Shown here: piece after piece, positions 52,700 to 62,600 of the stretch
How positions within the stretch are numbered: the stretch's first letter is position 1
Layout: every line of letters begins with the position of its first letter
Assembly (NCBI RefSeq): GCF_009937955.1
Contig: NZ_AP018439.1
Coordinates: 5,208,001-5,272,000 of the forward strand
DNA: 64,000 nucleotides
Reading direction: 5' to 3'
Origin: Undibacterium sp. KW1
GTDB lineage: Bacteria > Pseudomonadota > Gammaproteobacteria > Burkholderiales > Burkholderiaceae_D
Notes under the pieces: model-generated
Database searches by the model: none
Seen by the model: the letters and a program-made list of their open reading frames with translations, nothing else
What the model was told of the DNA's origin: nothing
Made by a program: the position numbers and the translations under genes

Positions 52700-52877
52700 G
52701 CGTAAAATATCACATATTGGCTAGCTCTGACCTGCTTTAGGGCAGGATAAACACAGAAGACCAGCCACCGCCGAGTTAATGACAACTTGCGAGGCGGTTA
52801 ATAAAATTCGCTAAAGCGTCGCAGGACTCTTCCGACTGCGGCATAATTTTTACGGTCAATTTTTATAGGAGCCTGCG
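52700..52877 (+). promoter_or_regulatory. Structured metK leader
   Basis: The region before metK has two possible stems: ACCGCC...GGCGGT (near 52767-52799) and GTCGCAG...CTGCGGC (near 52817-52844), then AATTTTT and the AGGAG ribosome site. A known SAM or SAH riboswitch consensus could not be matched by eye. Confidence 0.3.
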
Positions 52878-54059
52878 ATGGCTAATGATTTTCTCTTCAC
52901 CTCTGAATCGGTATCCGAAGGACACCCGGACAAAGTCGCCGATCAGATTTCCGATGCGATTCTGGATGCTATCTTTGAACAGGATCCACGTTCCCGCGTT
53001 GCCGCCGAAACCCTGACCAATACCGGCCTGGTAGTGCTGGCAGGTGAAATCACCACGAATGCTCACGTAGATTACATACAGGTGGCGCGCGACACCATCA
53101 AGCGCATCGGCTACGACAATACTGAATACGGTATAGACCATAAAGGTTGCGCAGTGCTGGTTGCCTACGACAAGCAATCCAATGATATCGCCCAGGGCGT
53201 AGATCAGGCGTCTGACGATCACCTCAATACCGGTGCCGGTGACCAGGGTCTGATGTTTGGCTATGCTTGCGATGAAACACCAGAACTGATGCCCGCGCCA
53301 ATTTACTACGCGCACCGTCTGGTTGAACGCCAGGCACAATTGCGCAAGGATGGCCGCCTGCCTTTCCTGCGCCCTGATGCCAAGAGCCAGGTCACCATGC
53401 GTTATGTTGATGGCAAACCGCACAGTATCGATACTGTCGTGCTTTCTACCCAGCATCACCCTGACCAGAGCGAAACCTCAACCAAGATGAAGCAGTCTTT
53501 CATTGATGCTGTCATTGAAGAAATCATCAAACCAGTCTTGCCTAAAGAATGGTTGCTGGACACCAAATTCCTGATCAACCCGACTGGCCGTTTCGTTATC
53601 GGCGGCCCGCAAGGTGATTGCGGCCTGACTGGCCGCAAGATCATTGTTGATACCTACGGCGGTGCCTGCCCTCATGGCGGCGGTGCTTTCTCTGGTAAAG
53701 ATCCTACCAAGGTAGACCGTTCTGCTGCCTATGCTGCCCGTTATGTGGCCAAGAATATCGTCGCTGCTGGCATCGCCCGGCAATGCCAGATACAGGTAGC
53801 TTATGCGATTGGCGTAGCGCGTCCTATGAACGTGACTGTTTACACTGAAGGCACAGGCGTCATTCCTGACGACCAGATCGCCGCACTGGTGAACGAGCAT
53901 TTTGACCTGCGTCCAAAAGGCATTATCCAGATGCTGGACTTGCTGCGCCCGATCTATTCGAAGACAGCCGCTTACGGCCACTTTGGTCGTGAAGAGCCAG
54001 AATTCACCTGGGAACGCACTGACAAGGCAGCGATTTTGCGTGCCGCTGCCGGACTGTAA
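52878..54059 (+). CDS. metK: S-adenosylmethionine synthetase
   Basis: 393 residues, standard length. It makes SAM from Met and ATP. Motifs: [20 protein letters not shown] (6-25), [18 protein letters not shown] (the GAGDQG loop), [20 protein letters not shown] and [24 protein letters not shown] is 8 bp before the ATG. It supplies SAM also used by the radical SAM enzyme and methyltransferase elsewhere in the window, though no regulatory link is seen. Confidence 0.97.
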   Translation: MANDFLFTSESVSEGHPDKVADQISDAILDAIFEQDPRSRVAAETLTNTGLVVLAGEITTNAHVDYIQVARDTIKRIGYDNTEYGIDHKGCAVLVAYDKQSNDIAQGVDQASDDHLNTGAGDQGLMFGYACDETPELMPAPIYYAHRLVERQAQLRKDGRLPFLRPDAKSQVTMRYVDGKPHSIDTVVLSTQHHPDQSETSTKMKQSFIDAVIEEIIKPVLPKEWLLDTKFLINPTGRFVIGGPQGDCGLTGRKIIVDTYGGACPHGGGAFSGKDPTKVDRSAAYAARYVAKNIVAAGIARQCQIQVAYAIGVARPMNVTVYTEGTGVIPDDQIAALVNEHFDLRPKGIIQMLDLLRPIYSKTAAYGHFGREEPEFTWERTDKAAILRAAAGL

Positions 54060-54109
54060 TGTATCTTTATTGTTTTAAGTAATAGGTAGCACTGGGAGTA
54101 GAAGCGAGA

Positions 54110-55095
54110 ATGCCGGTCAGTTTTATGAGAAGTAAGTTCTGCGCATCTCGCTGCAAAAACCTCAGTGCTTTGTTTGCGGTGGCTGGCCTGCTGGTCATGC
54201 CATCTGCAAACAGCCTGTCTGCTACTCCTGCTGCATCAGTTCCACCAGCAGCATCTACGCCATCAGCAGCGTCAGCACCATCCACGCAAGCCCCCCCCCT
54301 GTCAAACCAAAAATCGTCAGCGACTGGTGCACGCCACTGGTAGCGCGCCTGCCCAAGGTCAGCCTGGCTGACTGCAAGAACAGCAAACTCAGCCCTACGG
54401 GTGCAAACTCGCTCAACGGTTTCCCGGTACTATTCCGCGATATCAAGGCAGATGCCAAACATCCGCAAGCCATACGCGTACTGCTGCTGGGTGGTATCCA
54501 TGGTGATGAACAGACTGCATCCTCCATCGTCTTCAAATGGATGGACACTATGCAAAAAAGCCCGCTGGAATTCAACTGGCGTATAGCACCGATAGTCAAT
54601 CCTGACGGTTTGCTGGCCACCAAGCCACGCCGCGTCAATGCACGGGGCATAGACCTGAACCGCAACTTCCCCACGCCCAACTGGCAAAAAGAAGCGCCAA
54701 GCTACTGGGCTCGCGTCACCCGTAGCGACCCGCGCCGCTATCCAGGCAAGGCACCTATCTCAGAACCGGAAAGCCGCTGGGTGTATGAAACCATAGAAAA
54801 GTACAAGCCCGACGTCATCATCTCCGTCCACGCCCCTTTTGGCGTACTCGACTTTGACGGCCCGACCACGCCACCGGACCGCTTTGGCCGCCTGATCTAT
54901 AACCGTGTTGGTGTCTATCCTGGCTCACTCGGCAATTACAGCGGCCTGCACAAGGACATCCCGGTGGTCACTATCGAGCTGCCAAACGCCACGCAAATGC
55001 CGCCAGACGCTGAAGTACAGCGCATCTGGCAAGACATGCAGACGTGGATACGGCAGAACGTGGCAACCCCGTTGAAGACGGCACGCAATCCTTAA
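54110..55095 (+). pseudogene. Secreted M14 zinc carboxypeptidase / murein peptide amidase-like, frameshifted at a C9 tract
   Basis: The first 61 codons (54110-54292) give a signal peptide (LSALFAVAGLLVMPSANSLS) and an Ala/Ser/Pro linker, then meet nine C residues (54291-54299). In this frame translation stops at 54341. One more C would join it to the frame that carries VKPKIVSDWCTPLVARL, LLLGGIHGDEQTASS (zinc HxxE), RGIDLNRNFPT, ISVHAPFGVLDFDGP and VVTIELPNA (catalytic Glu). The catalytic part has no good start of its own; the ATG at 54541 lies after the zinc motif. So it is a sequencing error, a true pseudogene or a slippage switch. The intact enzyme would cut peptide cross-links or gamma-D-Glu-Dap bonds in the periplasm. 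Confidence 0.85.
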
Positions 55096-55413
55096 TACCC
55101 TATTCCCGATTTGTAGTGCATTGAGTCAAAACCAGCTAATCATGGACGGCTTGGCTCTGTGTAACGCATCCTGACACCAGGGATCAACTTCATAACTGGC
55201 ATTGATGACGCAAACCAGGATACGAATACACGTACTGATATTTCAAATTTCTGGTCACAACGCTATTCACGATCACCGCATCGATGAAGCAAAAACAGTG
55301 CTTCAAAATAAGTTGTTTCCGGGTAAGTTCTGATAATTTCCTTGTGTTATTATTTACTTAACATCATTCCAGTGCTGATATGTTGTGACAATCTCAAAGA
55401 ACTTAAGGACTTT
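55096..55413. other. Spacer upstream of the LprI-like gene
   Basis: 318 bp with no gene. The last 90 bp are AT-rich (TTGTGTTATTATTTACTTAA near 55342-55361) and probably hold the promoter of the next gene. Nothing else stands out. Confidence 0.4.
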
Positions 55414-55821
55414 ATGAAATCCATTCAATTAGCACTGTTGCCCTTGCTCTGCACCATAGCAACATCCAGCCAGGCTGAAATCCTGTGTACAACAGCGAAA
55501 AATACGCAGGAAGAAGCCCAGTGCATGGCTACCGAAGTGAGCAAGGCAGACAAGAAGCTGGGCACCTATCTGCAAGCTGCCAAAAGCCGGATTGGCAAGA
55601 CTCCAGACGTCAAACTCAACCTCGATACCGCGCAAAAAGTCTGGGAACAATACCGCGCCGCCCATTGTGGCGATGTCTATACTTATTGGGCACAAGGCAG
55701 CGTGCGCTATCGCCAGTCTGCCCAGTGCCAGCTGGACCTGACACAAAGCCGTACCCATGATGTGTGGCAAGCCTACCTGACCTATGCAGACAGCACGCCA
55801 CCTGTACTGCCCCGTCCCTGA
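55414..55821 (+). CDS. Secreted LprI/DUF1311-type protein
   Basis: 135 residues from the ATG at 55414, with a Sec signal peptide (1-21, TSSQA). The mature part has the DUF1311 pattern: C-x-T-A-x-NTQEEAQCMATEVSKAD, KKLGTYLQAAK, AQKVWEQYRAAHCG and a final CQLDLTQSRTHDVW. Four Cys would make two disulfides. Related proteins are called lysozyme-inhibitor-like, but activity is not proved for most of them. Confidence 0.82.
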   Translation: MKSIQLALLPLLCTIATSSQAEILCTTAKNTQEEAQCMATEVSKADKKLGTYLQAAKSRIGKTPDVKLNLDTAQKVWEQYRAAHCGDVYTYWAQGSVRYRQSAQCQLDLTQSRTHDVWQAYLTYADSTPPVLPRP

Positions 55822-55941
55822 GGCCCAAACCTTAAACAAGCGGGGCTGACAGGTAGGTTTTGGTAATCGGTTGTACAATGCAATGCTGTTTTATCCGGCG
55901 TTTCATACATAACCCACGAAGAAACCTTACAGGAGAACACC

Positions 55942-56823
55942 ATGCAGCTTCGCGAAGACTTTAATAGCCTGGTTGGTAGCACTGAAGATAGTACGGCAGT
56001 CAACCGCCGCAGTTTCATGCAAACAGCAGTTGGTGTCGGCTTTGCCGCAGCAGTTGCTCCAGTGAGCGCGCAAACCATGATCAAGACTGACCGTGCCGGT
56101 CTGACAGATGGCGTGGCAAAACTGACGGTCGCCGGTGCAGAAGTACCTTTGTACTTTGCCAAGCCTGAAGGCAAGAGCAATTTGCCAGTGATATTGGTGA
56201 TCTCTGAAATTTTTGGTGTGCATGAACATATTGCCGATGTCGCCCGCCGCTTTGCCAAACAGGGTTATCTGGCAATTGCGCCTGAATTGTTTGTGCGCCA
56301 GGGTGATGCAAAAAATGCTGCCAGCGTGGCCGAACTGATCAAGGAAATTATTTCCAAAGTGCCTGATGCGCAAGTCATGGGTGATCTTGATGCTTCAGTT
56401 GCATGGGCAGCCAATAATGGTGGCGACACCAAGCGCCTGGGTATCACCGGCTTTTGCTGGGGTGGCCGGATTACCTGGATGTATTCTGCCTACAACCCGA
56501 ATGTCAAAGCCGGGGTGGCATGGTATGGCAAGCTGGTCGGCGATGCGTCGGCATTGACTCCCAAGCACCCTACCGATATCGCCGCCAGCCTGAAAACACC
56601 GGTGCTGGGCCTGTACGGTGCCAAGGATCAGGGTATACCCGTAGAGTCTGTTTTCAAGATGGAAGTGGAACTCAAAAAAGGCAATAGCAAATCAGAATTC
56701 AAGGTGTATGAAAATTCTGGTCATGCCTTCAATGCTGACTACCGCCCCAGCTATAACGAAGCCGATGCCAAGGACGGCTGGGGCCGCGCTCTGGCCTGGT
56801 TCAAGGCTAACGGCGTCGTGTAG
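55942..56823 (+). CDS. Dienelactone hydrolase family protein with Tat-type signal
   Basis: 293 residues. An N-terminal NRRSFMQTAVGVGFAAAV (21-38) twin-arginine signal is followed by an alpha/beta-hydrolase domain: nucleophile Cys172 in TGFCWGGR, Asp in KDQGIPVESVF and His in NSGHAFNAD. It hydrolyses dienelactone-like or similar carboxylic ester substrates, here in the periplasm. GGAGAAC precedes the start. Followed by gor at 38 bp on the same strand. Confidence 0.92.
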   Translation: MQLREDFNSLVGSTEDSTAVNRRSFMQTAVGVGFAAAVAPVSAQTMIKTDRAGLTDGVAKLTVAGAEVPLYFAKPEGKSNLPVILVISEIFGVHEHIADVARRFAKQGYLAIAPELFVRQGDAKNAASVAELIKEIISKVPDAQVMGDLDASVAWAANNGGDTKRLGITGFCWGGRITWMYSAYNPNVKAGVAWYGKLVGDASALTPKHPTDIAASLKTPVLGLYGAKDQGIPVESVFKMEVELKKGNSKSEFKVYENSGHAFNADYRPSYNEADAKDGWGRALAWFKANGVV

Positions 56824-56861
56824 TCCATCTTTCTTCCTCACCATATTCCAGGGCCACTACC

Positions 56862-58214
56862 ATGCACACTTACGACTATGACTTATTCACGATAGGCGGC
56901 GGTTCTGGTGGTGTGCGGGCCAGCCGCTTTGCGGCGCAATATGGTGCCCGGGTTGCCCTGGCAGAATCGGGCCCGCTGGGTGGCACCTGCGTGAATGCAG
57001 GTTGTATCCCTAAAAAACTGATGTCGTATGCGGCGCATTACCATAATGACTTTGAAGAAGCCGCCGGTTTTGGCTGGAGCCTCGGTGAGCAACGCTTTGA
57101 CTGGGCTACCCTGATCGCCAATAAGGATAAGGAAATCGCCAGGCTCAATGGCATCTACAGCCAGATACTGACGAAGGCAAATGTGGATGTCATCGCCGGT
57201 CATGCGCAGATAGTCGATGCGCACACGGTGGTGGTTAACGGTAAAAGCTATAGTACGCATCATATCCTGATCGCCACTGGTGGCCACCCCATCAAACCAG
57301 AATTGCCCGGCATTGAACTGGGCATTACGTCGGACGAATTCTTTCACCTGGCTGCCCTGCCGCGTCACGCGGTAGTACAAGGTGGTGGATATATTGCGGT
57401 AGAGCTGGCCTCCATCCTCAACGGCCTCGGTTGCAAGGTCACGCTGGTGCAACGTGGCACCCAAATTTTGCGGAGCATGGACGCTGACCTTGGCCATTTC
57501 CTGATTGCTGAAATGCGCAAGAAAGGTGTGGAGATTGCGCTTGATACCAAAATATTGTCCATCACGGCCCATGGTGACAGCAAGCAAGTGACTCTCAGTG
57601 ATGGCCGTACCCTGGATAGTGACTGCATCCTGTTTGCTACGGGCCGCAAGCCTAATGTCAGAGGACTGGGGCTGGAGAACGCCGGCGTGATAGTGCGCGA
57701 GAATGGTGCCATCAGCGTGGATGAGCATTTCGCCACCAATGTTCAGCATATCTATGCCATCGGCGATGTCATCGACCGCGTGGCACTGACCCCGGTAGCG
57801 CTGGCAGAGGGCATGGTTGTTGCAGCCAACCTGTTCCAGCATGGCCGCAAGCTGATGTCGTATGACAATATTCCCACTGCCGTATTCAGCCACCCTAATA
57901 TCGCCACCCTGGGCATGACTGAAGCCAGGGCACGTGAAAAACATGCCCATGTCAAAATTTTCAAAAGTGAATTCAAGGCACTCAAGCACACCTTGTCAGG
58001 TTCCAGCGAACGCTGCCTCATGAAAATGATCGTCGATGCCGATACCGACCGTGTACTAGGCATGCACATGGTAGGCCCGGACGCTGGCGAAATCATCCAG
58101 GGCTTTGCAGTGGCAATGCAATGCGGTGTGACCAAGGCACAAGTAGATGCGACCATAGGTGTGCATCCCACGATAGCCGAAGAATTTGTGACGATGCGGA
58201 CGGCGGTGGTGTAG
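56862..58214 (+). CDS. gor: Glutathione-disulfide reductase
   Basis: 450 residues. FAD site FTIGGGSGGVRASRFAAQYG (9-28), redox Cys43/Cys48 in GGTCVNAGCIPKKL, an NADPH domain starting with VVQGGGYIAVELASIL, a second FAD motif IYAIGDV, and the C-terminal His-Glu pair in GVHPTIAEEFVTM. It regenerates GSH with NADPH, also used by ArsC/glutaredoxin and GSTs. Standard length. Confidence 0.95.
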   Translation: MHTYDYDLFTIGGGSGGVRASRFAAQYGARVALAESGPLGGTCVNAGCIPKKLMSYAAHYHNDFEEAAGFGWSLGEQRFDWATLIANKDKEIARLNGIYSQILTKANVDVIAGHAQIVDAHTVVVNGKSYSTHHILIATGGHPIKPELPGIELGITSDEFFHLAALPRHAVVQGGGYIAVELASILNGLGCKVTLVQRGTQILRSMDADLGHFLIAEMRKKGVEIALDTKILSITAHGDSKQVTLSDGRTLDSDCILFATGRKPNVRGLGLENAGVIVRENGAISVDEHFATNVQHIYAIGDVIDRVALTPVALAEGMVVAANLFQHGRKLMSYDNIPTAVFSHPNIATLGMTEARAREKHAHVKIFKSEFKALKHTLSGSSERCLMKMIVDADTDRVLGMHMVGPDAGEIIQGFAVAMQCGVTKAQVDATIGVHPTIAEEFVTMRTAVV

Positions 58215-58420
58215 TTTGATGTGACTGTCTGTTTAAAGAAATATTGTTGAAATTATTTCAGCCAGGGTGCGATAACAGAGCATAGTCGCACGCAAATTAA
58301 TCATCAAGAACCATCTTCGTTTGCGCGACAAGGAGGGGCCGTGTGATCCACTCTTACCCCAATTCCACTCTTACCCCAATTCCAGTTTTTTCGATCCAGA
58401 TGAAGCTGTTTCAGCCTGCC

Positions 58421-59191
58421 TTATAGACCAAATATCTTTCGATCACACTGCAGTCTATCTTCCTCTTTTTCTAATTTTTCACAGTTGCGCATACGTGGTT
58501 TTAATTCTGTCAGTTCGGTATATTTTTGATTGCTCTCTATCGCCACGCATTTCCGTAAGTTGTACACATAAATATAAGTAGTATCGACATCAGGATTTTC
58601 AAAAACCTCGTTAATTATTGCTGGCATTACCCGCAAAGTAAGCTGGTCATTTTGCAATCCAGTTTTGACGAGAGCGCTGGCACTTTCTTTTGACATTCCT
58701 TTGTCTCTGGCAACGGCAACATTGGATGCGGACTGGCCGATATTTTCGCATAGAGGCACTCGCTTCAATGGATCCCATGCAGACCGTGGGTTTCTTTCGA
58801 GGTAGTTGGCAATATAACGCGTATCTGCATTTTGGCCTTTGTAATGCGAACAGGCATCGACAATTGTAGCTTGAGTCGCGCCACGCTGGATGGTCTGATC
58901 GGCATAAATAAGCTCATAGATTTTGCCAACAACAGCGATGTATTCAGACAGCAAATTTGCCGGAATTTTAAGATGACGATTCATTGATGCTTGGACCATG
59001 TTGAATGCAACCTCCTTCGGCAGTGCAGAGTCACGTCCGTCTACTGCGAAGTCTGCATACATATCAAGGTTAGAACAAACCATCAAGGTTTCTTGGTTGA
59101 CTGGATTCTGGCTGCTTTGGTCTGCTGCCTTCACGGCAAATGGAAGCACCATGCCCAGGATGAAAAAGAGGGAAAATATTTTATTTTTCAT
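58421..59191 (-). CDS. Secreted protein of unknown function
   Basis: 256 residues from the ATG at 59191 (MKNKIFSLFFILGMVLPFA); five codons upstream only a TTG is available. Sec signal peptide 1-23. The mature part is helical with a few Cys (MVCSNLDMYADFAVDGRD, VDACSHYKG, VPLCENIGQS, RKCVAIES, MRNCEKLEKEEDRLQCDRK). I do not recognise the family. It is followed on the same strand by nothing close; two more secreted proteins lie upstream (59422-60483 and 60663-61469) on the same strand, forming a small run of secreted unknowns. Confidence 0.7.
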   Translation of the reverse strand: MKNKIFSLFFILGMVLPFAVKAADQSSQNPVNQETLMVCSNLDMYADFAVDGRDSALPKEVAFNMVQASMNRHLKIPANLLSEYIAVVGKIYELIYADQTIQRGATQATIVDACSHYKGQNADTRYIANYLERNPRSAWDPLKRVPLCENIGQSASNVAVARDKGMSKESASALVKTGLQNDQLTLRVMPAIINEVFENPDVDTTYIYVYNLRKCVAIESNQKYTELTELKPRMRNCEKLEKEEDRLQCDRKIFGL

Positions 59192-59421
59192 TTTCTTGAA
59201 TACCAAGTTTAGAAATAGTCAGGCTAATTAAAACCACTCAGCAGATCCCGGCGACAAAGCGACACATGAATGACAGCCGGTAGGGTACGTTTCAACGCAC
59301 CGGCTGTGATGGCCATGATGATAGATCGAGAACAGTGGCAATATAAAATCGGTGCGCTAACAGGTACCCTACAGACGGCTTGTTTGCAGCATTTATAGTG
59401 TTCGCAGCATTCCTGCTTTGC

Positions 59422-60483
59422 TCAATCAAGGTAGCCCAGCGTCTGTGCCAAAGGATCTATCTTTTCCCATTGCTCTTGCTTGGGGATTGCTTTCGCCCGC
59501 AACATCAGGGCATCAGCTTCGGCAATCTGGCCTTTGCGCTGACTCAGTTCAGCCAGCCTGGTCAGCACCAGCGGCAATCGCTTGCCAGCTTTCTTTTCCT
59601 GTACCAATAAAGATGCGCGCAACAGCGGTTCAGCTTCAGCGTCGCGCCCCAGTTTCAGGTAAATCGCTGCCTGATCATCCAGCAAGGCGGTTGGCTCACC
59701 GTGCGTGGCCCAATATCCTCCCGCTACGGGCTCCTTGGGCATTTGCGAAATGGTCTGCGCGCGCTTCTGCTCCATGCTTTGCAGCAGGACTAGGGCTTTT
59801 TCGTGTTTCCCTTCCCGCATGAAGTGGGCGGCAATACGGCGCCCTGACTCATAGGGATTGACTGGTTCCAAACCGATGGGATTAGCTTCCCAGGGGGCTC
59901 GCCCGGAAAAATTGAGTTTCTTGAGCAATTGCTCAAGCAGGACCTCGGCTTCGCTAGCACGCTGTAAGCCTATCAGCGCGGCACAACGCATCAACACAAG
60001 CTCGTCAGGCTCACCTTCAGGTTTGCCCAGTTTTCCCCAGATGGAGGAATACTGGTCCAGATAGCCCAATGCCTCTGCATATTCACGCGTGCTCAAAGCA
60101 AGATTTGCTAAATTGATGTTAATCATGATGCCAACAATACTGGCACTCATATCGGCATCTCTTCCTGTAAATTTTCTTTTTTTGCTCAAATCCACTGCAA
60201 GCAGGTTAAATTTTTTCGCATCAGAAAAATCCCTAGCCCAATACGCCAGTTTTGCCATCATGATATACGAAAATAACTGCTCACCAAATTCGCGCTCGTT
60301 CTGGGGCGGTTTTGCTTTTTCCAGATAATCAGCGAGACGCTTCCAGCATTTGGATACAGGTACTGGTTCACAAACTGGTGAATCATCGAATTGTGTTTTC
60401 TGATTATTCTTTGTATTGTCTGCTGCCTGGGCCCGGTCAAAAGCGAGTAACAACACCAGAGAATATACTATCCATTTTTTCAT
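59422..60483 (-). CDS. Secreted TPR-like protein
   Basis: 353 residues, signal peptide 1-21 (LLLAFDRAQA). The rest is helix pairs with TPR-like spacing: SYIMMAKLAYWARDFSDAKK, LANLALSTREYAEALGYLDQ, ALIGLQRASEAEVLLEQLLK, GKHEKALVLLQSMEQKRAQT, IYLKLGRDAEAEPLLRASLL. It may act as a periplasmic scaffold. No enzyme motif. Function unknown. Confidence 0.72.
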   Translation of the reverse strand: MKKWIVYSLVLLLAFDRAQAADNTKNNQKTQFDDSPVCEPVPVSKCWKRLADYLEKAKPPQNEREFGEQLFSYIMMAKLAYWARDFSDAKKFNLLAVDLSKKRKFTGRDADMSASIVGIMININLANLALSTREYAEALGYLDQYSSIWGKLGKPEGEPDELVLMRCAALIGLQRASEAEVLLEQLLKKLNFSGRAPWEANPIGLEPVNPYESGRRIAAHFMREGKHEKALVLLQSMEQKRAQTISQMPKEPVAGGYWATHGEPTALLDDQAAIYLKLGRDAEAEPLLRASLLVQEKKAGKRLPLVLTRLAELSQRKGQIAEADALMLRAKAIPKQEQWEKIDPLAQTLGYLD

Positions 60484-60662
60484 TGATATGTCTTTGGTGA
60501 AGGCGATAGCAGGACGAAAGTATATAGTTCAAAAAATATCGCTGGCATTTCGCAGCATTCCTGTTTGAACCGATTACCAGCAATGCTGCAATATTTTTTT
60601 TATTTCTGACGATGCGGTACATTTCAGTTGCGCAGGAAAGCTCCCTTTACCTGCACCTGCCA

Positions 60663-61469
60663 TCAATTCGATGGCTTGATCTTCTGATATACCCGTCCAG
60701 TGCCCTGATCAAACACCCAAATTTGCTCCAGCTGGAATACCAGCGCATTACCGGCATAAGTTCCTTCTGTCATTCGGGAAGCAGAAGGGCTTCGGACATG
60801 CAGGTAACTCTGTATGAATTGCGGTACCAGGTGCCCAACATACAGTATCCTTAATCTGCTTTTAGCAAGGCGCGCCTCATCTGCCGGTATGTTGAAATCG
60901 AGCCTGACTCGCTGCCAAGCGCGGGTATTGGCGATATTCAAAGCACAAACACGGTACTGAAAAAGATCGACATAAACTTCAATACCAGAGGCGCTTCTTG
61001 TTCGACCTTTGCTGGCACCTTCGTACGTTTGATTAAGCGTCCTGCTACTTAATATTTCAGTTTTCGCGCTACTCAACTGACTGTAGTCTCCAATCTCAAA
61101 TGAACCACTCATCTGGGCTTTGTCTGCATCATAATTGAATTCCAGCACGTTTCTTGGTACGACAAAAGCCAGCGTGTCGGACAAGCGCAATTGACCACGC
61201 AAACCGGCGTTTGCCATTTGTCCAACCCTGCTCTGATAATCTGCAGTTGACTCAAATTCGTCTTTGATCAAACGGAGTTTTTTGACATCTCCGACGATAT
61301 CTCCACATACTTGCCCGGTATAAGCAGGACTCAAAGCTTCAAGCTTGTCATCAAAAGGCATCAGTGCAGGAGAGTTTTCATTTCCAGAAACCCCGACACC
61401 ACTGGTCTGGGCGCAGGCAGATAACATCAGTAATAAGGCTGCGGAAAAAATACTCTGTATTGTTTTCAT
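60663..61469 (-). CDS. Lipoprotein of unknown function
   Basis: 268 residues from the ATG at 61469 (MKTIQSIFSAALLLML), with lipobox LSAC at about 16-19; the longer open frame up to 61607 lacks a signal. The mature part is beta-rich (DYQSRVGQMANAGLRGQL, LAFVVPRNVLEFNYDADKAQ, GIEVYVDLFQYRV). A short CGDIVGDVKKL stretch follows the acylated end. No family recognised. It should be anchored to the inner face of the outer membrane. Confidence 0.7.
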   Translation of the reverse strand: MKTIQSIFSAALLLMLSACAQTSGVGVSGNENSPALMPFDDKLEALSPAYTGQVCGDIVGDVKKLRLIKDEFESTADYQSRVGQMANAGLRGQLRLSDTLAFVVPRNVLEFNYDADKAQMSGSFEIGDYSQLSSAKTEILSSRTLNQTYEGASKGRTRSASGIEVYVDLFQYRVCALNIANTRAWQRVRLDFNIPADEARLAKSRLRILYVGHLVPQFIQSYLHVRSPSASRMTEGTYAGNALVFQLEQIWVFDQGTGRVYQKIKPSN

Positions 61470-61618
61470 CTTGTGGATTGGTAGTAGTGAGATAGATTGT
61501 GAATTAACAACGTCATTCATTATAGCCAAGGAACCATAGGATTCGGCGAATAATGCATATCCCGATGTTGACAAGAGAACCAACTTGATTTGCAGAAAAC
61601 CCCGCAATATGTTTTAAT

Positions 61619-62425
61619 TTGCAACCTGGTTGCAAATTCCCGAGGCTTAAAATTCACTCCACGCTGTTATCCATCCTGTTTGCTACCACGATTGCTGGTG
61701 TATTAAGCATCACTGCGGCTGCCATTTTTTCGTTTTCATTGCTATCAAAAGTTGTAGAACGCATGGTCAGTTTGTCGGTCGGCATCATGCTATCGACTTC
61801 TTTGTTGCATGCCCTGCCTGAGGCTTTTGAGTCTGGGGCGGACACACGTACGCTGTTTGCTTGTTTGCTGGGCGGCTTGCTGGCTTTCTTCTTGCTGGAA
61901 AAATTCGCCATTCTGCGCCATTCACATCATCATGAGGGTGACGGTCATCACCATGAGCATGGCCATGATGCGCATGAGGCTGGTAAGGCTGGCTGGATGA
62001 TACTGGTGGGTGATGGACTGCATAATTTTACCGATGGCATTCTGATCGCTGCTGCCTTTCTGGCCAACCCAAAACTTGGCCTGGTGACCGGCCTGGCGAT
62101 TATCGCGCATGAAATCCCGCAAGAGATAGGTGATTTTATCGTTTTGCTGAACGCTGGCTTCAGCCGCATGCGTGCATATATGTATAACCTGATCTGCAGC
62201 ATGATGGGTGTGGTTGGCGGCGTACTTGGCTATTACACGCTGGAAAGCGCGAGCGGCATGATCCCGTATGTGCTGGTGTTTGCGTCTTCCGGGTTTATCT
62301 ATATCGCAGTCAGTGATCTGATGCCGCAGATGCAGAGGCGGGCGACGATTAAAGAAACGATACCGCAGATTATTCTGATTTCACTGGGAGTGGTGCTGGT
62401 GTTGTTTGTGACTAGTCACAAGTAA
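61619..62425 (+). CDS. ZIP-family divalent metal transporter
   Basis: About 268 residues, eight predicted TM helices. The loop HSHHHEGDGHHHEHGHDAH (about 101-119) is the typical His-rich cytoplasmic metal loop; DGLHNFTDGILIAAAF (about 131-146) and AIIAHEIPQEIGDF (about 160-173) carry the HN and HEIPQE metal sites. Imports Zn or another divalent ion. The start is unclear: family members begin at the residues KIHSTLLSIL, but the codon before them is CTT, so translation must begin further up, at a TTG (61619) without a good ribosome site. Confidence 0.88.
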   Translation: MQPGCKFPRLKIHSTLLSILFATTIAGVLSITAAAIFSFSLLSKVVERMVSLSVGIMLSTSLLHALPEAFESGADTRTLFACLLGGLLAFFLLEKFAILRHSHHHEGDGHHHEHGHDAHEAGKAGWMILVGDGLHNFTDGILIAAAFLANPKLGLVTGLAIIAHEIPQEIGDFIVLLNAGFSRMRAYMYNLICSMMGVVGGVLGYYTLESASGMIPYVLVFASSGFIYIAVSDLMPQMQRRATIKETIPQIILISLGVVLVLFVTSHK

Positions 62426-62478
62426 TCTTTTGCAGTCTGGCCTCACAAGGCTGCGCTTCCAAGGTTGAGACAAGCCTC

Positions 62479-62579
62479 GTAGGTTGGGCTACGGGGTATC
62501 AGCCCAACACTGGGCCTTCATCAACGAATACGTCATTTGAACGCCGAGTGTTGGGCTGGTGAAACGTAGCCCAACCTAC
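62479..62579. repeat. Nested inverted repeat, copy 2
   Basis: Same layout as 18201-18303: outer arms GTAGGTTGGGCT / AGCCCAACCTAC and inner arms CAGCCCAACACT / AGTGTTGGGCTG. It lies between the convergent ZIP and sulfurtransferase genes. Confidence 0.85.
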
Positions 62580-62600
62580 CATAATCCACCCGGCCTCAAC

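Noticed and set aside
52665..52877. SAM or SAH riboswitch before metK
   Set aside because: Two stems can be drawn, but no known consensus of SAM-I, SAM-II, SAM-IV or SAH elements could be matched by eye; kept only as a structured leader.
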